Assembly: GCA_015056865.1 (NCBI GenBank)
Contig: SVFM01000005.1
Span: forward strand, 62,001 to 126,000
DNA: 64,000 bases
Direction of reading: 5' to 3'
From: Lachnospiraceae bacterium
GTDB lineage: Bacteria > Bacillota > Clostridia > Lachnospirales > Lachnospiraceae
The notes below the pieces were generated by a model, which worked only from the letters and a program-made list of their open reading frames with translations, made no database searches and was not told the origin of the DNA. The translations under genes were made by a program, and so were the position numbers. Below are positions 28,262 through 36,900 of the stretch, piece after piece; the first letter of the stretch is position 1; every line of letters starts with the position of its first letter.

Positions 28262-28785
28262 TTTGTATCTCCGTTTTTCTTTCGTTTGAAATTCAAAAAT
28301 TCAAAGTCATCTTCTTTGTAAATAAACAAGATATAAAATACCAAAACAATTACAGAGGTAGTAACAGCAATGTCTGCAACATTAAAAATAGGAAAATCAA
28401 TCAAGGAAAAATAAATAAAATCGATGACATAATCCAGTCTGATTCGATCGATCATGTTCCCCAGAGCACCGGCTGTCATGGTCCCCGCAATGATATATAG
28501 TGCATTATATTTCTTTTCTTCGGGCAATTTCACAATACAAATCATGACGGCAATCAAAAATACAACCCCCGCAAGCAAAATAAGTATTTTTTGTCCTTGA
28601 AACAATCCGAAGGCGGCTCCTCTATTTTCCAGATACTGCAGCTCCAAAACTCCTGAAATCAAGTTAATTGATTCTTTTCCTTTCAGATAAATGACTGCCA
28701 AATATTTTGTATACTGATCCAGGACCAAAACAAGCAGGGTTACAATTGTAAATAGGATCAGCTTTCTTTTTTTAATCGTGCTCAT
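28258..28785 (-). CDS. lspA: Lipoprotein signal peptidase II
   Basis: A 175-residue membrane aspartyl protease with four hydrophobic helices. The active-site blocks are ENRGAAFGLF near residue 52, GALGNMIDRIRLDYVIDFI near residue 105 and FNVADIAVT near residue 134; the two Asp residues are in DRIR and ADIA. It cleaves prolipoproteins such as the DacA-like protein at 33-34 kb. The start overlaps the aroB stop (ATGA). An acidic-basic C-terminal tail of about 20 residues is cytoplasmic. Confidence 0.95.
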   Translation of the reverse strand: MSTIKKRKLILFTIVTLLVLVLDQYTKYLAVIYLKGKESINLISGVLELQYLENRGAAFGLFQGQKILILLAGVVFLIAVMICIVKLPEEKKYNALYIIAGTMTAGALGNMIDRIRLDYVIDFIYFSLIDFPIFNVADIAVTTSVIVLVFYILFIYKEDDFEFLNFKRKKNGDTK

Positions 28786-29900
28786 TCCATCTCCTCAAAT
28801 TTGGACTCATAGTAATGAATTTCCTTGATCGCAGCTAAAATTTCCTCGTCACTTACGGAATCATCTATCACAGCCTTGCCAATGCGGTCTAATAAGATAA
28901 ATTTAATCTTTCCCGCCTGCATCTTTTTATCATTTTTGATCAAGTCAAGAATTTCTTCAGCGTTAATATCTTCTACACTGATGGGCAGATAAAAGGGAAC
29001 AAACATGTCGCGGATCTCATAGTATTCTTCCATGGAGATCCTGTCTTTTTTCCAGGAGATATAGGCTGCCGCAACTGCTCCCAGTGCCACGCACTCTCCA
29101 TGGAGCAGTGAAAATCCCTTTGCTTTTTCCACAGCATGACCAATGGTATGTCCAAAATTCAAAAGGGCTCTGTCGCCCTGCTCCAGCGGATCCTTTTCCA
29201 CAACCGCTTTTTTTACCTTACAGCTGCGAATTACCATCTCCTGTAATATTGCAGGGTCCCGTTCGCATATTTCATACATATTTTCAATCAGCCATACATA
29301 CAGTGCACTGTCTTTGATCAGTCCATGCTTCATAATCTCAGCAAATCCCGCAAAGAACTGTCGACCTTCCAAGGTCTGCAATACGGCCAGATTCATATAC
29401 ACAAGTTTAGGCATTTTGAACGCACCGACCATATTTTTATAACCGTCAAAATCCACACCGGTCTTTCCACCGATGCTGCTGTCAGCCTGTGCCAGTAAAG
29501 TAGTGGGAATCTGTATAAAGTCAATCCCACGCAGGTAGGTTGCCGCTGCAAAACCCGTCAAATCTCCCACAACCCCGCCGCCCAAGGCAATCAGAAGATC
29601 CTTTCGATCAAACTTTTCTAAAATCAGAAACTCATATATTTTTTTAACGGTATCTAAATTCTTACTCTCCTCTCCGGCCGGGAAGCTGTAAACAACTACT
29701 TTACCGGAAGATGCCTCCAATAATGTCTTCAATTCATTTGCATAAAGTGGCTCTACATTACTGTCTGTCACAATACAGATTTTTTTACCCTGCAAAGATA
29801 ATTGTTCCAGTTCAGTCGTTAAGTCCTCAAAACTCTGGCTGAAAACAATATCATAACATGGTTTTCTTTCGTATAATATCGTGAGTCTTTCTGTATCCAT
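28782..29900 (-). CDS. aroB: 3-dehydroquinate synthase AroB
   Basis: A 372-residue AroB. IALGGGVVGDLTGFAAATYLRG begins near residue 104 (NAD binding), followed by QIPTTLLAQADSSIGGKTG, EIMKHGLIKD and LNFGHTIGHAVE, which hold the zinc-ligand Glu and His residues. It makes 3-dehydroquinate in aromatic synthesis. It is separated from other aro genes here and heads the aroB-lspA-rluD group. TGGAGAGATTTA precedes the ATG. Confidence 0.96.
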   Translation of the reverse strand: MDTERLTILYERKPCYDIVFSQSFEDLTTELEQLSLQGKKICIVTDSNVEPLYANELKTLLEASSGKVVVYSFPAGEESKNLDTVKKIYEFLILEKFDRKDLLIALGGGVVGDLTGFAAATYLRGIDFIQIPTTLLAQADSSIGGKTGVDFDGYKNMVGAFKMPKLVYMNLAVLQTLEGRQFFAGFAEIMKHGLIKDSALYVWLIENMYEICERDPAILQEMVIRSCKVKKAVVEKDPLEQGDRALLNFGHTIGHAVEKAKGFSLLHGECVALGAVAAAYISWKKDRISMEEYYEIRDMFVPFYLPISVEDINAEEILDLIKNDKKMQAGKIKFILLDRIGKAVIDDSVSDEEILAAIKEIHYYESKFEEME

Positions 29901-29929
29901 TAAATCTCTCCATTCTGCCTTGGTATATT

Positions 29930-29967
29930 TTTAATATTTAAAAGGGAACAGACATGCATCTGTTCCC
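29930..29967 (-). terminator. Terminator after sepF
   Basis: On the minus strand GGGAACAGA and TCTGTTCCC form a perfect nine-bp stem around TGCATG, followed by TTTTAAATATT. It closes the P-loop/HlyD/YggS/SepF group before aroB. Confidence 0.85.
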
Positions 29968-29987
29968 GTCACGTCAACTTGCATTCA

Positions 29988-30506
29988 TTAGAATCCCTTG
30001 TTGATGGGCATTTCAAAGGAACCGCCGTTCAAAATATCCTGGAAATCTCCCGAAATATCAACTGTTGAAGGTGTAACAATAAATATGTAATGGGATATTT
30101 TCTGAAGGTTACCTGCTATTGCATAACATGATCCGGATGTAAAATCAATAATACGCTGTGCCACTTCCACATCCAAACCTTCCAAGTTTAAAACCACGGT
30201 TCTATTTGATAAAAGCGTTTCTGTGATTTCTCTGCCATCCTCAACGGATGTGGGCTTGATCACACATACCTCCATACCTGATCCGGTTATCTTCCTGGTG
30301 GATGAAGTCTGGCGCATAGGGGTCACCTTGGTGTTAACCTTTTTCGGTGCAGGCTTTTCCTCCTCAGTATACGCAGGTTCTTTCTTCATAGCAGCTTTTG
30401 GAGCAGATTCTGCCTCCTCTTCATCATAATAGTAATCATCATCTTCGTAATCATCTTCTTCGTCGTTCAACTTCATATAATTCAAGAATTTATCCATTAC
30501 TCCCAT
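29988..30506 (-). CDS. sepF: SepF cell division protein
   Basis: A 172-residue SepF. The start MGVMDKFLNYMKLNDEE is the membrane-binding helix; residues about 20-70 are an acidic, disordered linker; the C-terminal domain (residues about 80-165) carries VCVIKPTSVEDGREITETLL and FTSGSCYAIAGN, the FtsZ-binding fold. SepF anchors FtsZ in Gram-positives. It is the last gene of its group, followed by a terminator. Confidence 0.93.
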   Translation of the reverse strand: MGVMDKFLNYMKLNDEEDDYEDDDYYYDEEEAESAPKAAMKKEPAYTEEEKPAPKKVNTKVTPMRQTSSTRKITGSGMEVCVIKPTSVEDGREITETLLSNRTVVLNLEGLDVEVAQRIIDFTSGSCYAIAGNLQKISHYIFIVTPSTVDISGDFQDILNGGSFEMPINKGF

Positions 30507-30529
30507 GTGAATTCCTCTCCTTAACCTTT

Positions 30530-31234
30530 TTAATGATGTGAACCGTTTGCGTAATCCCGCTCGCCAAAGATACCGGTTCCTACTCTGACATAAGTCGCCC
30601 CTTCTTCAATGGCAACACAGTAATCTCCGGTCATACCCATGGAAAGCTTGTCCATATTCATATTATCAATGTTTTTCTCTTTTATGTCAACATATAATTG
30701 GTGTAAATTCACAAAATGTTGTCTGTTTTTTTCGGGATCATCTACATATGGTGCCACAGTCATCAATCCTTTGACACAAATCCCCGGCAAACGGGAAATC
30801 ATTTCCACAAGCTCAGGAGCCTGCGCTGCACTGATGCCGAACTTACTGTCCTCCTCGGCAATGTTGACTTCCACCAGAATCTGAACTGTCACATTATGCT
30901 TCACCGCCTGACGGCTGATTTCTTCAGCAAGGTGCAAAGAATCCACGCTGTGTATCATATATACTTTATCTATGATATACTTTACTTTATTGGTCTGCAA
31001 GTGACCAATCAGATGCCAACGCACATCTCCCGGCAGCTGATCATACTTATCAACCAGTTCCTGTACTTTGTTCTCGCCAAAATCACGTACGCCGGTATCA
31101 TAACACTCCAGAAGCATGGGGACAGGCTTTGTCTTGCTGACAGCAATCAATGTTACATCCTCCACAGGACGTCCGCTCTTCTGACAACTTTTCTCTATCT
31201 CGGCCCGAACATGAGCCACATTATCTTTGATCAT
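30530..31234 (-). CDS. YggS-family PLP-binding protein (PLPBP)
   Basis: A 234-residue PLP-homeostasis protein. The PLP Lys is in LIAVSKTKPV near residue 34, followed by GENKVQEL near residue 53 and WHLIGHLQTNK near residue 75; LSMGMTGDYCVAIEEGATYVRVG is near residue 203. It is found next to sepF in many Firmicutes, as here. AGGGAG precedes the ATG. Confidence 0.94.
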   Translation of the reverse strand: MIKDNVAHVRAEIEKSCQKSGRPVEDVTLIAVSKTKPVPMLLECYDTGVRDFGENKVQELVDKYDQLPGDVRWHLIGHLQTNKVKYIIDKVYMIHSVDSLHLAEEISRQAVKHNVTVQILVEVNIAEEDSKFGISAAQAPELVEMISRLPGICVKGLMTVAPYVDDPEKNRQHFVNLHQLYVDIKEKNIDNMNMDKLSMGMTGDYCVAIEEGATYVRVGTGIFGERDYANGSHH

Positions 31235-31254
31235 AATCTTTTCTCCCTGTTCTA

Positions 31255-32667
31255 TTACTCGTACACAAACTGATCAGGATCCACAGAGGCTGCATCCAGA
31301 ACGATCAGGTCATAAACATTCAATCCATACTGGGTATTAGATTTCACAATGGAATATTCATCATTCTGGTAAAGAATCTCAATCTGTCTGAAATCCGCAT
31401 AGCCCTTATTCATGTTATATACGCCGATCAGTGTTGCCTTTTTACTGATTGTATATGTCTCACTGGTCTCCGGCTTAATGATCCTGTCTCCTGTCCTTAA
31501 AGACATGGTGTTAAGATAATATTCGCCATCCTTCTTGCTGTAAATAGAAGTTTCTATATACTCTGTGCTTAATTCTCCGTTTTCCAGCACAGTCTCTCTC
31601 AGTACACCATAAGTCTTTGTACTGCCGCTCTGGGTGATATATTCTTCCGGTACCAGGAAAAACTCTCTCTCAGCCACGGAACTGTTAGGTATCTTCAGAC
31701 CGGTAGATTCATTTAAAATAAGCTCTACATCCAGATAACGATCTCTTGCAAAAGTTATCATGGAATTGGTAAAAGAAAGTTCCAGATAAGTACCGTCAGT
31801 GCCATGGTGCAAACTTACCTGTCCCCAGGCCTCATCCTGATTTTTCAGAAAACGTACTTTGATGTACTCTTCCTCCAAAAGTTCTTGTCCTTTTTGTTCT
31901 TCAATCGGGAACACCAGGGACCATTCCTCATCAGTACAGACCTTATATACCTTGTCCCCTTCCACTAACAACTGATTATTCAGCATCTGCGTCCTTTTAT
32001 ATTCAGGATTATTGAAGTGGGATGCATTTATCATATCTGGAGTAAGTTCTTCATACCCGTCTACCCAATACTCCACAATGCCTGAGTGGGAAGCCTTATG
32101 AAAATTAACCAAATCAGTCAAATCGGTATTTTTATTGATATCCCGAATACTATCTATTAAAGCATGATTTGCCAACCTGAGTACTGTTCCCTGAACAGAA
32201 AACTTAAAATCATAAGTACTTGCAAAGTTGTGCGGGTTAAAACCATGCTCAAAATTCACAATTTCACTTTTTAACTCTGACAATTCCCTTTCAGAAAGTG
32301 TATTTTCACCGGTTGCATCGTCGTTTAAATATTCCACCAGACGGCCTGTCTCATCTACAGTGTAAACAAGATTGCCTACTGCCACCCGTTCGCCCTCTCT
32401 GGCAAAATAATTCACATGACCGGAATCCTGTGCTGTAACAACCACCTCATTACGCAGTGCAATACCGGTATATACTTTGTTAGTAGACAAAAAGCCCTCC
32501 TGCACCACATAAGGAGCAATAGGGGTCTGTTTGAAATACATGGCTACACATACAAGAATATAGATGAATATCACTGCAAAAATGATCATACCTATATTCA
32601 GATTCAGAGGCCTGCGATATTTTTTTATATTTGTGACTTTGCCAGGACTTTGTTTTGTCAATTCCAC
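31255..32667 (-). CDS. HlyD-like membrane-anchored adaptor of unknown role
   Basis: A 470-residue protein with a basic N-terminus, one membrane helix (LNIGMIIFAVIFIYILVCVAM region, residues about 23-44) and a large outside domain. Residues about 60-110 show the biotinyl-lipoyl-like HlyD pattern (ALRNEVVVTAQDSGHVNYFAREGERVAVG, given by position). No ABC transporter lies beside it. It is in the sepF group, so a cell-envelope role is inferred. GTG 32667 is used; a TTG six bases later has better spacing from GGAGG and is a real alternative. Confidence 0.72.
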   Translation of the reverse strand: MELTKQSPGKVTNIKKYRRPLNLNIGMIIFAVIFIYILVCVAMYFKQTPIAPYVVQEGFLSTNKVYTGIALRNEVVVTAQDSGHVNYFAREGERVAVGNLVYTVDETGRLVEYLNDDATGENTLSERELSELKSEIVNFEHGFNPHNFASTYDFKFSVQGTVLRLANHALIDSIRDINKNTDLTDLVNFHKASHSGIVEYWVDGYEELTPDMINASHFNNPEYKRTQMLNNQLLVEGDKVYKVCTDEEWSLVFPIEEQKGQELLEEEYIKVRFLKNQDEAWGQVSLHHGTDGTYLELSFTNSMITFARDRYLDVELILNESTGLKIPNSSVAEREFFLVPEEYITQSGSTKTYGVLRETVLENGELSTEYIETSIYSKKDGEYYLNTMSLRTGDRIIKPETSETYTISKKATLIGVYNMNKGYADFRQIEILYQNDEYSIVKSNTQYGLNVYDLIVLDAASVDPDQFVYE

Positions 32668-32689
32668 AACCTCCGCATTATGCTTTAAG

Positions 32690-32720
32690 AAAGCCCCGGA
32701 CCTGTGTTCCGAGGCTTTTT
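32690..32720 (-). terminator. Hairpin between the P-loop gene and the HlyD-like gene
   Basis: AAAGCCCCGGA and TCCGAGGCTTT form an 11-bp stem (one G-U pair on the minus strand). The better U-run (TTTTT) is on the plus strand; on the minus strand only TTTCTT follows. It could reduce read-through into the HlyD-like gene. Confidence 0.45.
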
Positions 32721-32732
32721 AGGCATTTGATT

Positions 32733-33152
32733 CTATAAGGAAATGATAACCTTTGATTTCAGTGATTCAGGGAGCTCAGATTCATCCAAAGAAACGCTCA
32801 GGATAAAATTCACACCATTCTTCTGGCTGATCTTGTCTAATTTGTCGATCACAGGGGTTATGTCCTTATCTTCCAAACATGAAATCTTAAGGAAACCATC
32901 AAAATACATTTCCTCCAGATCATGATCCTGTGAGATAATACCACTGACAAAACCGACAAATTCATCAGCGCTTTCTATCATATAATCGGAGACATCCACC
33001 AAACGTACTTTATTATTCAATTCATACATATGTTTTGTGCTTTTGTCCAGATAAACGATATTCCCGGATACTTCCTTGATCGTGCTGTTTACCTTGTCAA
33101 GTATCTGTTTTGTTTTGCCTTTTCCTTTTTCGCCTACGATTAATTGAACCAT
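32733..33152 (-). CDS. Uncharacterised small P-loop protein
   Basis: A 139-residue protein that starts with a Walker A motif at once: MVQLIVGEKGKGKTKQ, residues 1-16. A hydrophobic strand FILSVSLDE near residue 118 could hold a Walker B-like element. No other named domain is visible. ATG 33152 is chosen because AGGAGG stands seven bases ahead; a start 12 codons further upstream has no ribosome site. It begins the group that ends with sepF, so a division or envelope role is possible but unproved. Confidence 0.72.
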   Translation of the reverse strand: MVQLIVGEKGKGKTKQILDKVNSTIKEVSGNIVYLDKSTKHMYELNNKVRLVDVSDYMIESADEFVGFVSGIISQDHDLEEMYFDGFLKISCLEDKDITPVIDKLDKISQKNGVNFILSVSLDESELPESLKSKVIISL

Positions 33153-33211
33153 TGTAAACCCTCCTGATGTAAATTGATATAAATCCACTATCCCCTTTTA
33201 TATCTGTCTAT

Positions 33212-33240
33212 ATTATAAAATATCTTGCAACAAAAAACAA
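33212..33240 (-). promoter_or_regulatory. Promoter of the P-loop/HlyD/YggS/SepF group
   Basis: On the minus strand TTGTTT (33235-33240) and TATAAT (33212-33217) are 17 bases apart, about 60 bases before the P-loop gene and just short of the dac stop codon. Confidence 0.6.
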
Positions 33241-33243
33241 TAA

Positions 33244-34230
33244 CTATTTCCCGATTTCGTCCAACAAATCCGTCATTTCCTGATATAAAACTGCTCTGGC
33301 CGAGGAATTTAATATAACAGAGACATACATATCACTGTTTGTATCCCTGGAAAGTAAAATCAGGCAATGTCCGGCTGCATTGGTAGTACCCGTCTTTCCT
33401 CCGATTAAAGTAATTCTCTCCGGTATCTTATACTCTCCGGCAAAATAGCGATTCATAGAATATAATGTTTTGGATATATCATTCCCCTGTTTGTCATAAT
33501 AAACAGTCTCATAGGAAGACATATTGATGATCTCACGAAAAACATCGTACTTTATGGCTTCATTGAATATCAGGTAGAGATCATAAGCCGTGGAATAATG
33601 ATCCTCATCTGTTAGGCCATGGGGATTCATAAAATGGGTGTTGGTTGCGCCCAGTGTTTTTGCTTCATTGTTCATCATATCGATGAATTCGTCCACGGTA
33701 CCGCCTACGCCCTGGGCTACAAGCATGGCAACATCATTGGCAGAATTAATCAGCATAATGCGAAGTGCCTGGGCTAAGGTCATACTATCCCCCTTTTTCA
33801 GACCCAGAAGCTGTGCTCCATCTTCCGTGACCATGGTATCTGCATTAGCTGTAAGTACTTTGTCCATAGAACCATATTTGATTGCCAAAAGAGCCGTCAT
33901 GACCTTGGTCAGACTTGCCGGGTGAAGCTTTTGATGTGCATTCTTAGAATAAAGCACTTCACTCCTAGCAACATCCATCAGTACTGCCGCACCGGCTTCT
34001 GACATATCCACATTTTCGTGATCCAGAATATCTTCTGTAACAATACACAATTCCTTTGCAAACGGACTTGCAAGGGCCGGATTGTCTGTCTGAATGATCT
34101 GAAAACTGGTTACATCATAGCCTTGATCGTAAGGGAAGGCATACTTTACCTGTCCGCATCCTGCAAAAAAGACTGCCGACATAATCACAACCATCATCAG
34201 ACTTACAAATCTTTTACTTGTACATTTCAC
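33244..34230 (-). CDS. D-alanyl-D-alanine carboxypeptidase lipoprotein (low-mass PBP)
   Basis: A 328-residue S11 family peptidase. The N-terminus is a lipoprotein signal with lipobox FAGC at about residues 22-25. The three penicillin-binding motifs are present: SLTK near residue 107, SAN in INSANDVAML near residue 162 and KTGT in GGKTGTTNAAGH near residue 279. It trims the last D-Ala of peptidoglycan stems. The GTG start lies in the end of mgsA with an overlap of 17 bases. It ends the long radC-to-dac group. Confidence 0.92.
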   Translation of the reverse strand: MKCTSKRFVSLMMVVIMSAVFFAGCGQVKYAFPYDQGYDVTSFQIIQTDNPALASPFAKELCIVTEDILDHENVDMSEAGAAVLMDVARSEVLYSKNAHQKLHPASLTKVMTALLAIKYGSMDKVLTANADTMVTEDGAQLLGLKKGDSMTLAQALRIMLINSANDVAMLVAQGVGGTVDEFIDMMNNEAKTLGATNTHFMNPHGLTDEDHYSTAYDLYLIFNEAIKYDVFREIINMSSYETVYYDKQGNDISKTLYSMNRYFAGEYKIPERITLIGGKTGTTNAAGHCLILLSRDTNSDMYVSVILNSSARAVLYQEMTDLLDEIGK

Positions 34231-34609
34231 GCCACTCTAAATCTCCTCTATCCAAAGCACGGATCAACAGTTCTGCAGATGCCAAATTCGTTGCCATGGG
34301 AATATTATGCATATCACATAGTCTGGCCACATTATTTACGTCCGGCTCATGGGATTTTGGTTCCAGAGGATCACGCAAAAAGATAACAAGATCTATCTGA
34401 TTGTGTTCAATCTGAGCCCCCATTTGTTGTTCTCCTCCCAAATGACCGGCAAGATATTTATGTATAGACAGATTTGTAACTTCTTCAATCAGCCTGCCTG
34501 TCGTTCCTGTGGCATACAATTCATGTTTACTGAGAATACCACGGTAGGCAATACAAAAGTTCTGCATCAACTTTTTCTTGGTATCATGTGCAATCAGTGC
34601 AATGTTCAT
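34214..34609 (-). CDS. mgsA: Methylglyoxal synthase
   Basis: A 131-residue MgsA. IALIAHDTKKKLM at the start, TGTTGRLI near residue 34, HLGGEQQMGA near residue 56 and FLRDPLEPKSHEPDV near residue 77 (phosphate and catalytic Asp region) are diagnostic. It turns dihydroxyacetone phosphate into methylglyoxal, a bypass that frees phosphate. It sits between rodA and dac, in a cell-wall operon. GAGAGGG precedes the ATG. Confidence 0.95.
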   Translation of the reverse strand: MNIALIAHDTKKKLMQNFCIAYRGILSKHELYATGTTGRLIEEVTNLSIHKYLAGHLGGEQQMGAQIEHNQIDLVIFLRDPLEPKSHEPDVNNVARLCDMHNIPMATNLASAELLIRALDRGDLEWREMYK

Positions 34610-34637
34610 TTATTAGCCCTCTCTTTACTGTACATAA

Positions 34638-35741
34638 TCATCGCATGTATTGTAATCTTACATTCAAGACGAAGCCCATACCGATATAAAGGCTCATAAG
34701 AGATGTAAGACCGTAACTGACAAAAGGAAGCGGCAGACCCGTATTTGGCAAAAGGAAAGTGGCAACGCCTATATTGAAAAATCCCTGGATAACAACCAGA
34801 CTTCCCATTCCGGCGGCAATCATCCGGCCGGCACTGTCTTTGGCCTTAGCAGCTACAGATAAACATTCTATCCCGATCAAAATCAACAGGGCTACAACAA
34901 CGCAACTGCCTTGAAAACCAAATTCTTCACCAATTACAGCAAAAATAAAATCTGTCTGAGGCTCCAAAATATAATTTCCGTTTTTTACGGAACTGATCTC
35001 ATTGTTCTTATAACCTTTGCCGGACAGCTGTCCCGAACCGATGGCAATGACAGAATTATTCTGCTGATAAGCCTCTTCCATGGCATACTCTTCCGGATTG
35101 ATAAAAGCTAAAATACGGTCACGCTGATAATCTTCTATCAACTCCTGATCCGGTTGCAGAACCAAACTCAAAAATATTACCGCAACCGGTATCACTACTG
35201 CAAGCACACCCAGGATAATCTTATAGCTTAGTCCTCCAATATACATAACAATGCAAAAAACCGCAATCACAATAATACTGGTGGACAAATCCGGCTGCTT
35301 TAAAATAAGCAGCACCGGCACCGCTGCAAAGGTTATGCACAAGATCATATTTCGGAAAGTATTCAGCTTTTCCTTATGTACCATGATAAACTGTGCAAAG
35401 AATAAAATCAATATTATTTTTGCAAGTTCTGATGGCTGAAACCGAAAACTTCCGATTTCCAGCCATCTCTCTGCTCCGCCTCCTGCATCCCCCAAAAAGG
35501 CTACCCATAGTAATAGCCCCAGGTTAAAGATGTACATAAGCCAATAAAACTTCAGCACCCAATTGTAATCAAAAAAGGAAATCGTAATCATCAAAACAAA
35601 ACCGGCAACCACGCCAAAAATCTGCTTGGTCTGCAGGGACTCCTTGGCGCTGCCAATAGCCACAATGCCAATAATAGACAGCGCCAGTATCATGATGATC
35701 AATTTGAAATCATAATTCCTAAGCCGGTAACGTTTTAACAT
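34638..35741 (-). CDS. rodA: RodA/FtsW-family SEDS glycosyltransferase
   Basis: A 367-residue membrane protein with about ten hydrophobic helices. The SEDS blocks are visible: AERWLEIGSFRFQPSELAKI near residue 89 and LPNTGLPLPFVSYGLTSLMS near residue 335, with ILEPQTDFIFAVIGEEFG between. It polymerises lipid II during side-wall growth and works with the PBP2 encoded four genes ahead. AAAGGAAGATGAT precedes the ATG. Confidence 0.95.
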   Translation of the reverse strand: MLKRYRLRNYDFKLIIMILALSIIGIVAIGSAKESLQTKQIFGVVAGFVLMITISFFDYNWVLKFYWLMYIFNLGLLLWVAFLGDAGGGAERWLEIGSFRFQPSELAKIILILFFAQFIMVHKEKLNTFRNMILCITFAAVPVLLILKQPDLSTSIIVIAVFCIVMYIGGLSYKIILGVLAVVIPVAVIFLSLVLQPDQELIEDYQRDRILAFINPEEYAMEEAYQQNNSVIAIGSGQLSGKGYKNNEISSVKNGNYILEPQTDFIFAVIGEEFGFQGSCVVVALLILIGIECLSVAAKAKDSAGRMIAAGMGSLVVIQGFFNIGVATFLLPNTGLPLPFVSYGLTSLMSLYIGMGFVLNVRLQYMR

Positions 35742-35765
35742 ATCATCTTCCTTTTATTGCAAGTT

Positions 35766-36029
35766 TCATTTGTTCAAATCCAAAATCGGTATATTGGCGT
35801 ACAATGTAGGGTTTTTTACATTTCTGCCACCTTTTGTACCCGTTTTACTAATCTGTATTTCCATATTACGGGCATCAATCTTCATATACTTAGAGATCAC
35901 TTTTGCAATATCTGCCTTTATCATCTCCATCACCTCAGGAGAGCAATTGACTCGATCGGAAATCAGCAGAATCTTCAGCCTGTCCTTGGCTATTTCTTTG
36001 GAACGCTTTCTTCTAAACAGATGTCTCAT
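35766..36029 (-). CDS. minE: MinE topological specificity factor
   Basis: An 87-residue MinE. The basic N-terminal anti-MinCD and membrane-binding part holds AKDRLKILLISDRVNCSPEV; the C-terminal dimerisation part reads ADIAKVISKYMKID. It follows minD directly, with 14 bases between the genes. AGGAGG precedes the ATG. Confidence 0.95.
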   Translation of the reverse strand: MRHLFRRKRSKEIAKDRLKILLISDRVNCSPEVMEMIKADIAKVISKYMKIDARNMEIQISKTGTKGGRNVKNPTLYANIPILDLNK

Positions 36030-36043
36030 CTTTGCCGCCTCCT

Positions 36044-36835
36044 TTATATTTTGTGAAAAATGCCTGTCACTTTAGTCCAGAAAGATATACTTTTATCAAA
36101 TTCCATAAATGGTACATCTTTTCCCAACACACGATGACAGATATTCTGGTACGCGCAGCCGGCCGGAGTAGAATTTCCCACCAGCGGCTCCCCTTGATTG
36201 GTAGATATCACCACATTTTCATCATCGGGAACAATTCCGATAAGAGGAATGGAAAGAATGTCTACCACGTCGGCAGAGGACATCATGTCTCCACGTTTTA
36301 CCATTTCAACTTTCAGGCGGTTGATGATCAAATCAATTTTTTTAAATTCATTGGCTTCCAAAAGGCCGATGATACGGTCCGCATCCCTGATGGCAGAAAC
36401 TTCAGGTGTGGTAACAACAAGGGCCCTGTCAGCTCCCGCTATGGCATTTTGAAATCCCTGTTCAATACCTGCAGGACAATCCAGGATGATATAATCGAAC
36501 TGGGTCTTTAAATGTTCTATCATCTTAACCATTTGTCCCGGGGTAACAGAAGTTTTATCTCTTGTCTGTGCAGAGGGCATTAAATACAGATTGGGATTAC
36601 GCTTGTCCCGAATCAAAGCCTGTTTCACCCGACAATTGCCCTCCACAACATCCACCAGATTATAGACAATCCGGTTTTCCAGTCCCATGACAACATCCAG
36701 ATTTCTCAGTCCGATATCTGTATCAATAAGACATACTTTTTTGCCCATTTTGGCCAGACCTGTTCCTACGTTTGCAGATGTGGTGGTCTTGCCCACACCG
36801 CCTTTCCCTGATGTGACGACAATTACTTCACTCAT
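36044..36835 (-). CDS. minD: Septum site-determining ATPase MinD
   Basis: A 263-residue MinD. The deviant Walker A motif is SGKGGVGKTT near residue 10; VCLIDTDIGLRNLD is near residue 35 and YIILDCPAGIEQGF near residue 115. The C-terminus has the amphipathic membrane-targeting helix (SFWTKVTGIFHK). ATG 36835 follows AAAGGAGG and gives the canonical MSEVIVVTSGKGG start; the longer open frame upstream overlaps the space before minC's stop. It acts with MinC and MinE to place the division site. Confidence 0.97.
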   Translation of the reverse strand: MSEVIVVTSGKGGVGKTTTSANVGTGLAKMGKKVCLIDTDIGLRNLDVVMGLENRIVYNLVDVVEGNCRVKQALIRDKRNPNLYLMPSAQTRDKTSVTPGQMVKMIEHLKTQFDYIILDCPAGIEQGFQNAIAGADRALVVTTPEVSAIRDADRIIGLLEANEFKKIDLIINRLKVEMVKRGDMMSSADVVDILSIPLIGIVPDDENVVISTNQGEPLVGNSTPAGCAYQNICHRVLGKDVPFMEFDKSISFWTKVTGIFHKI

Positions 36836-36900
36836 GTTGCCTCCTTTTGCCCTGTGCGGGCTGTTCATGAATCTGATAATCTCGTCCACCGGATGCTTTC

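Noticed and set aside
31255..32667. A complete efflux pump around the HlyD-like gene
   Set aside because: No ABC or MFS transporter gene lies near it, so only an adaptor-like fold is claimed.
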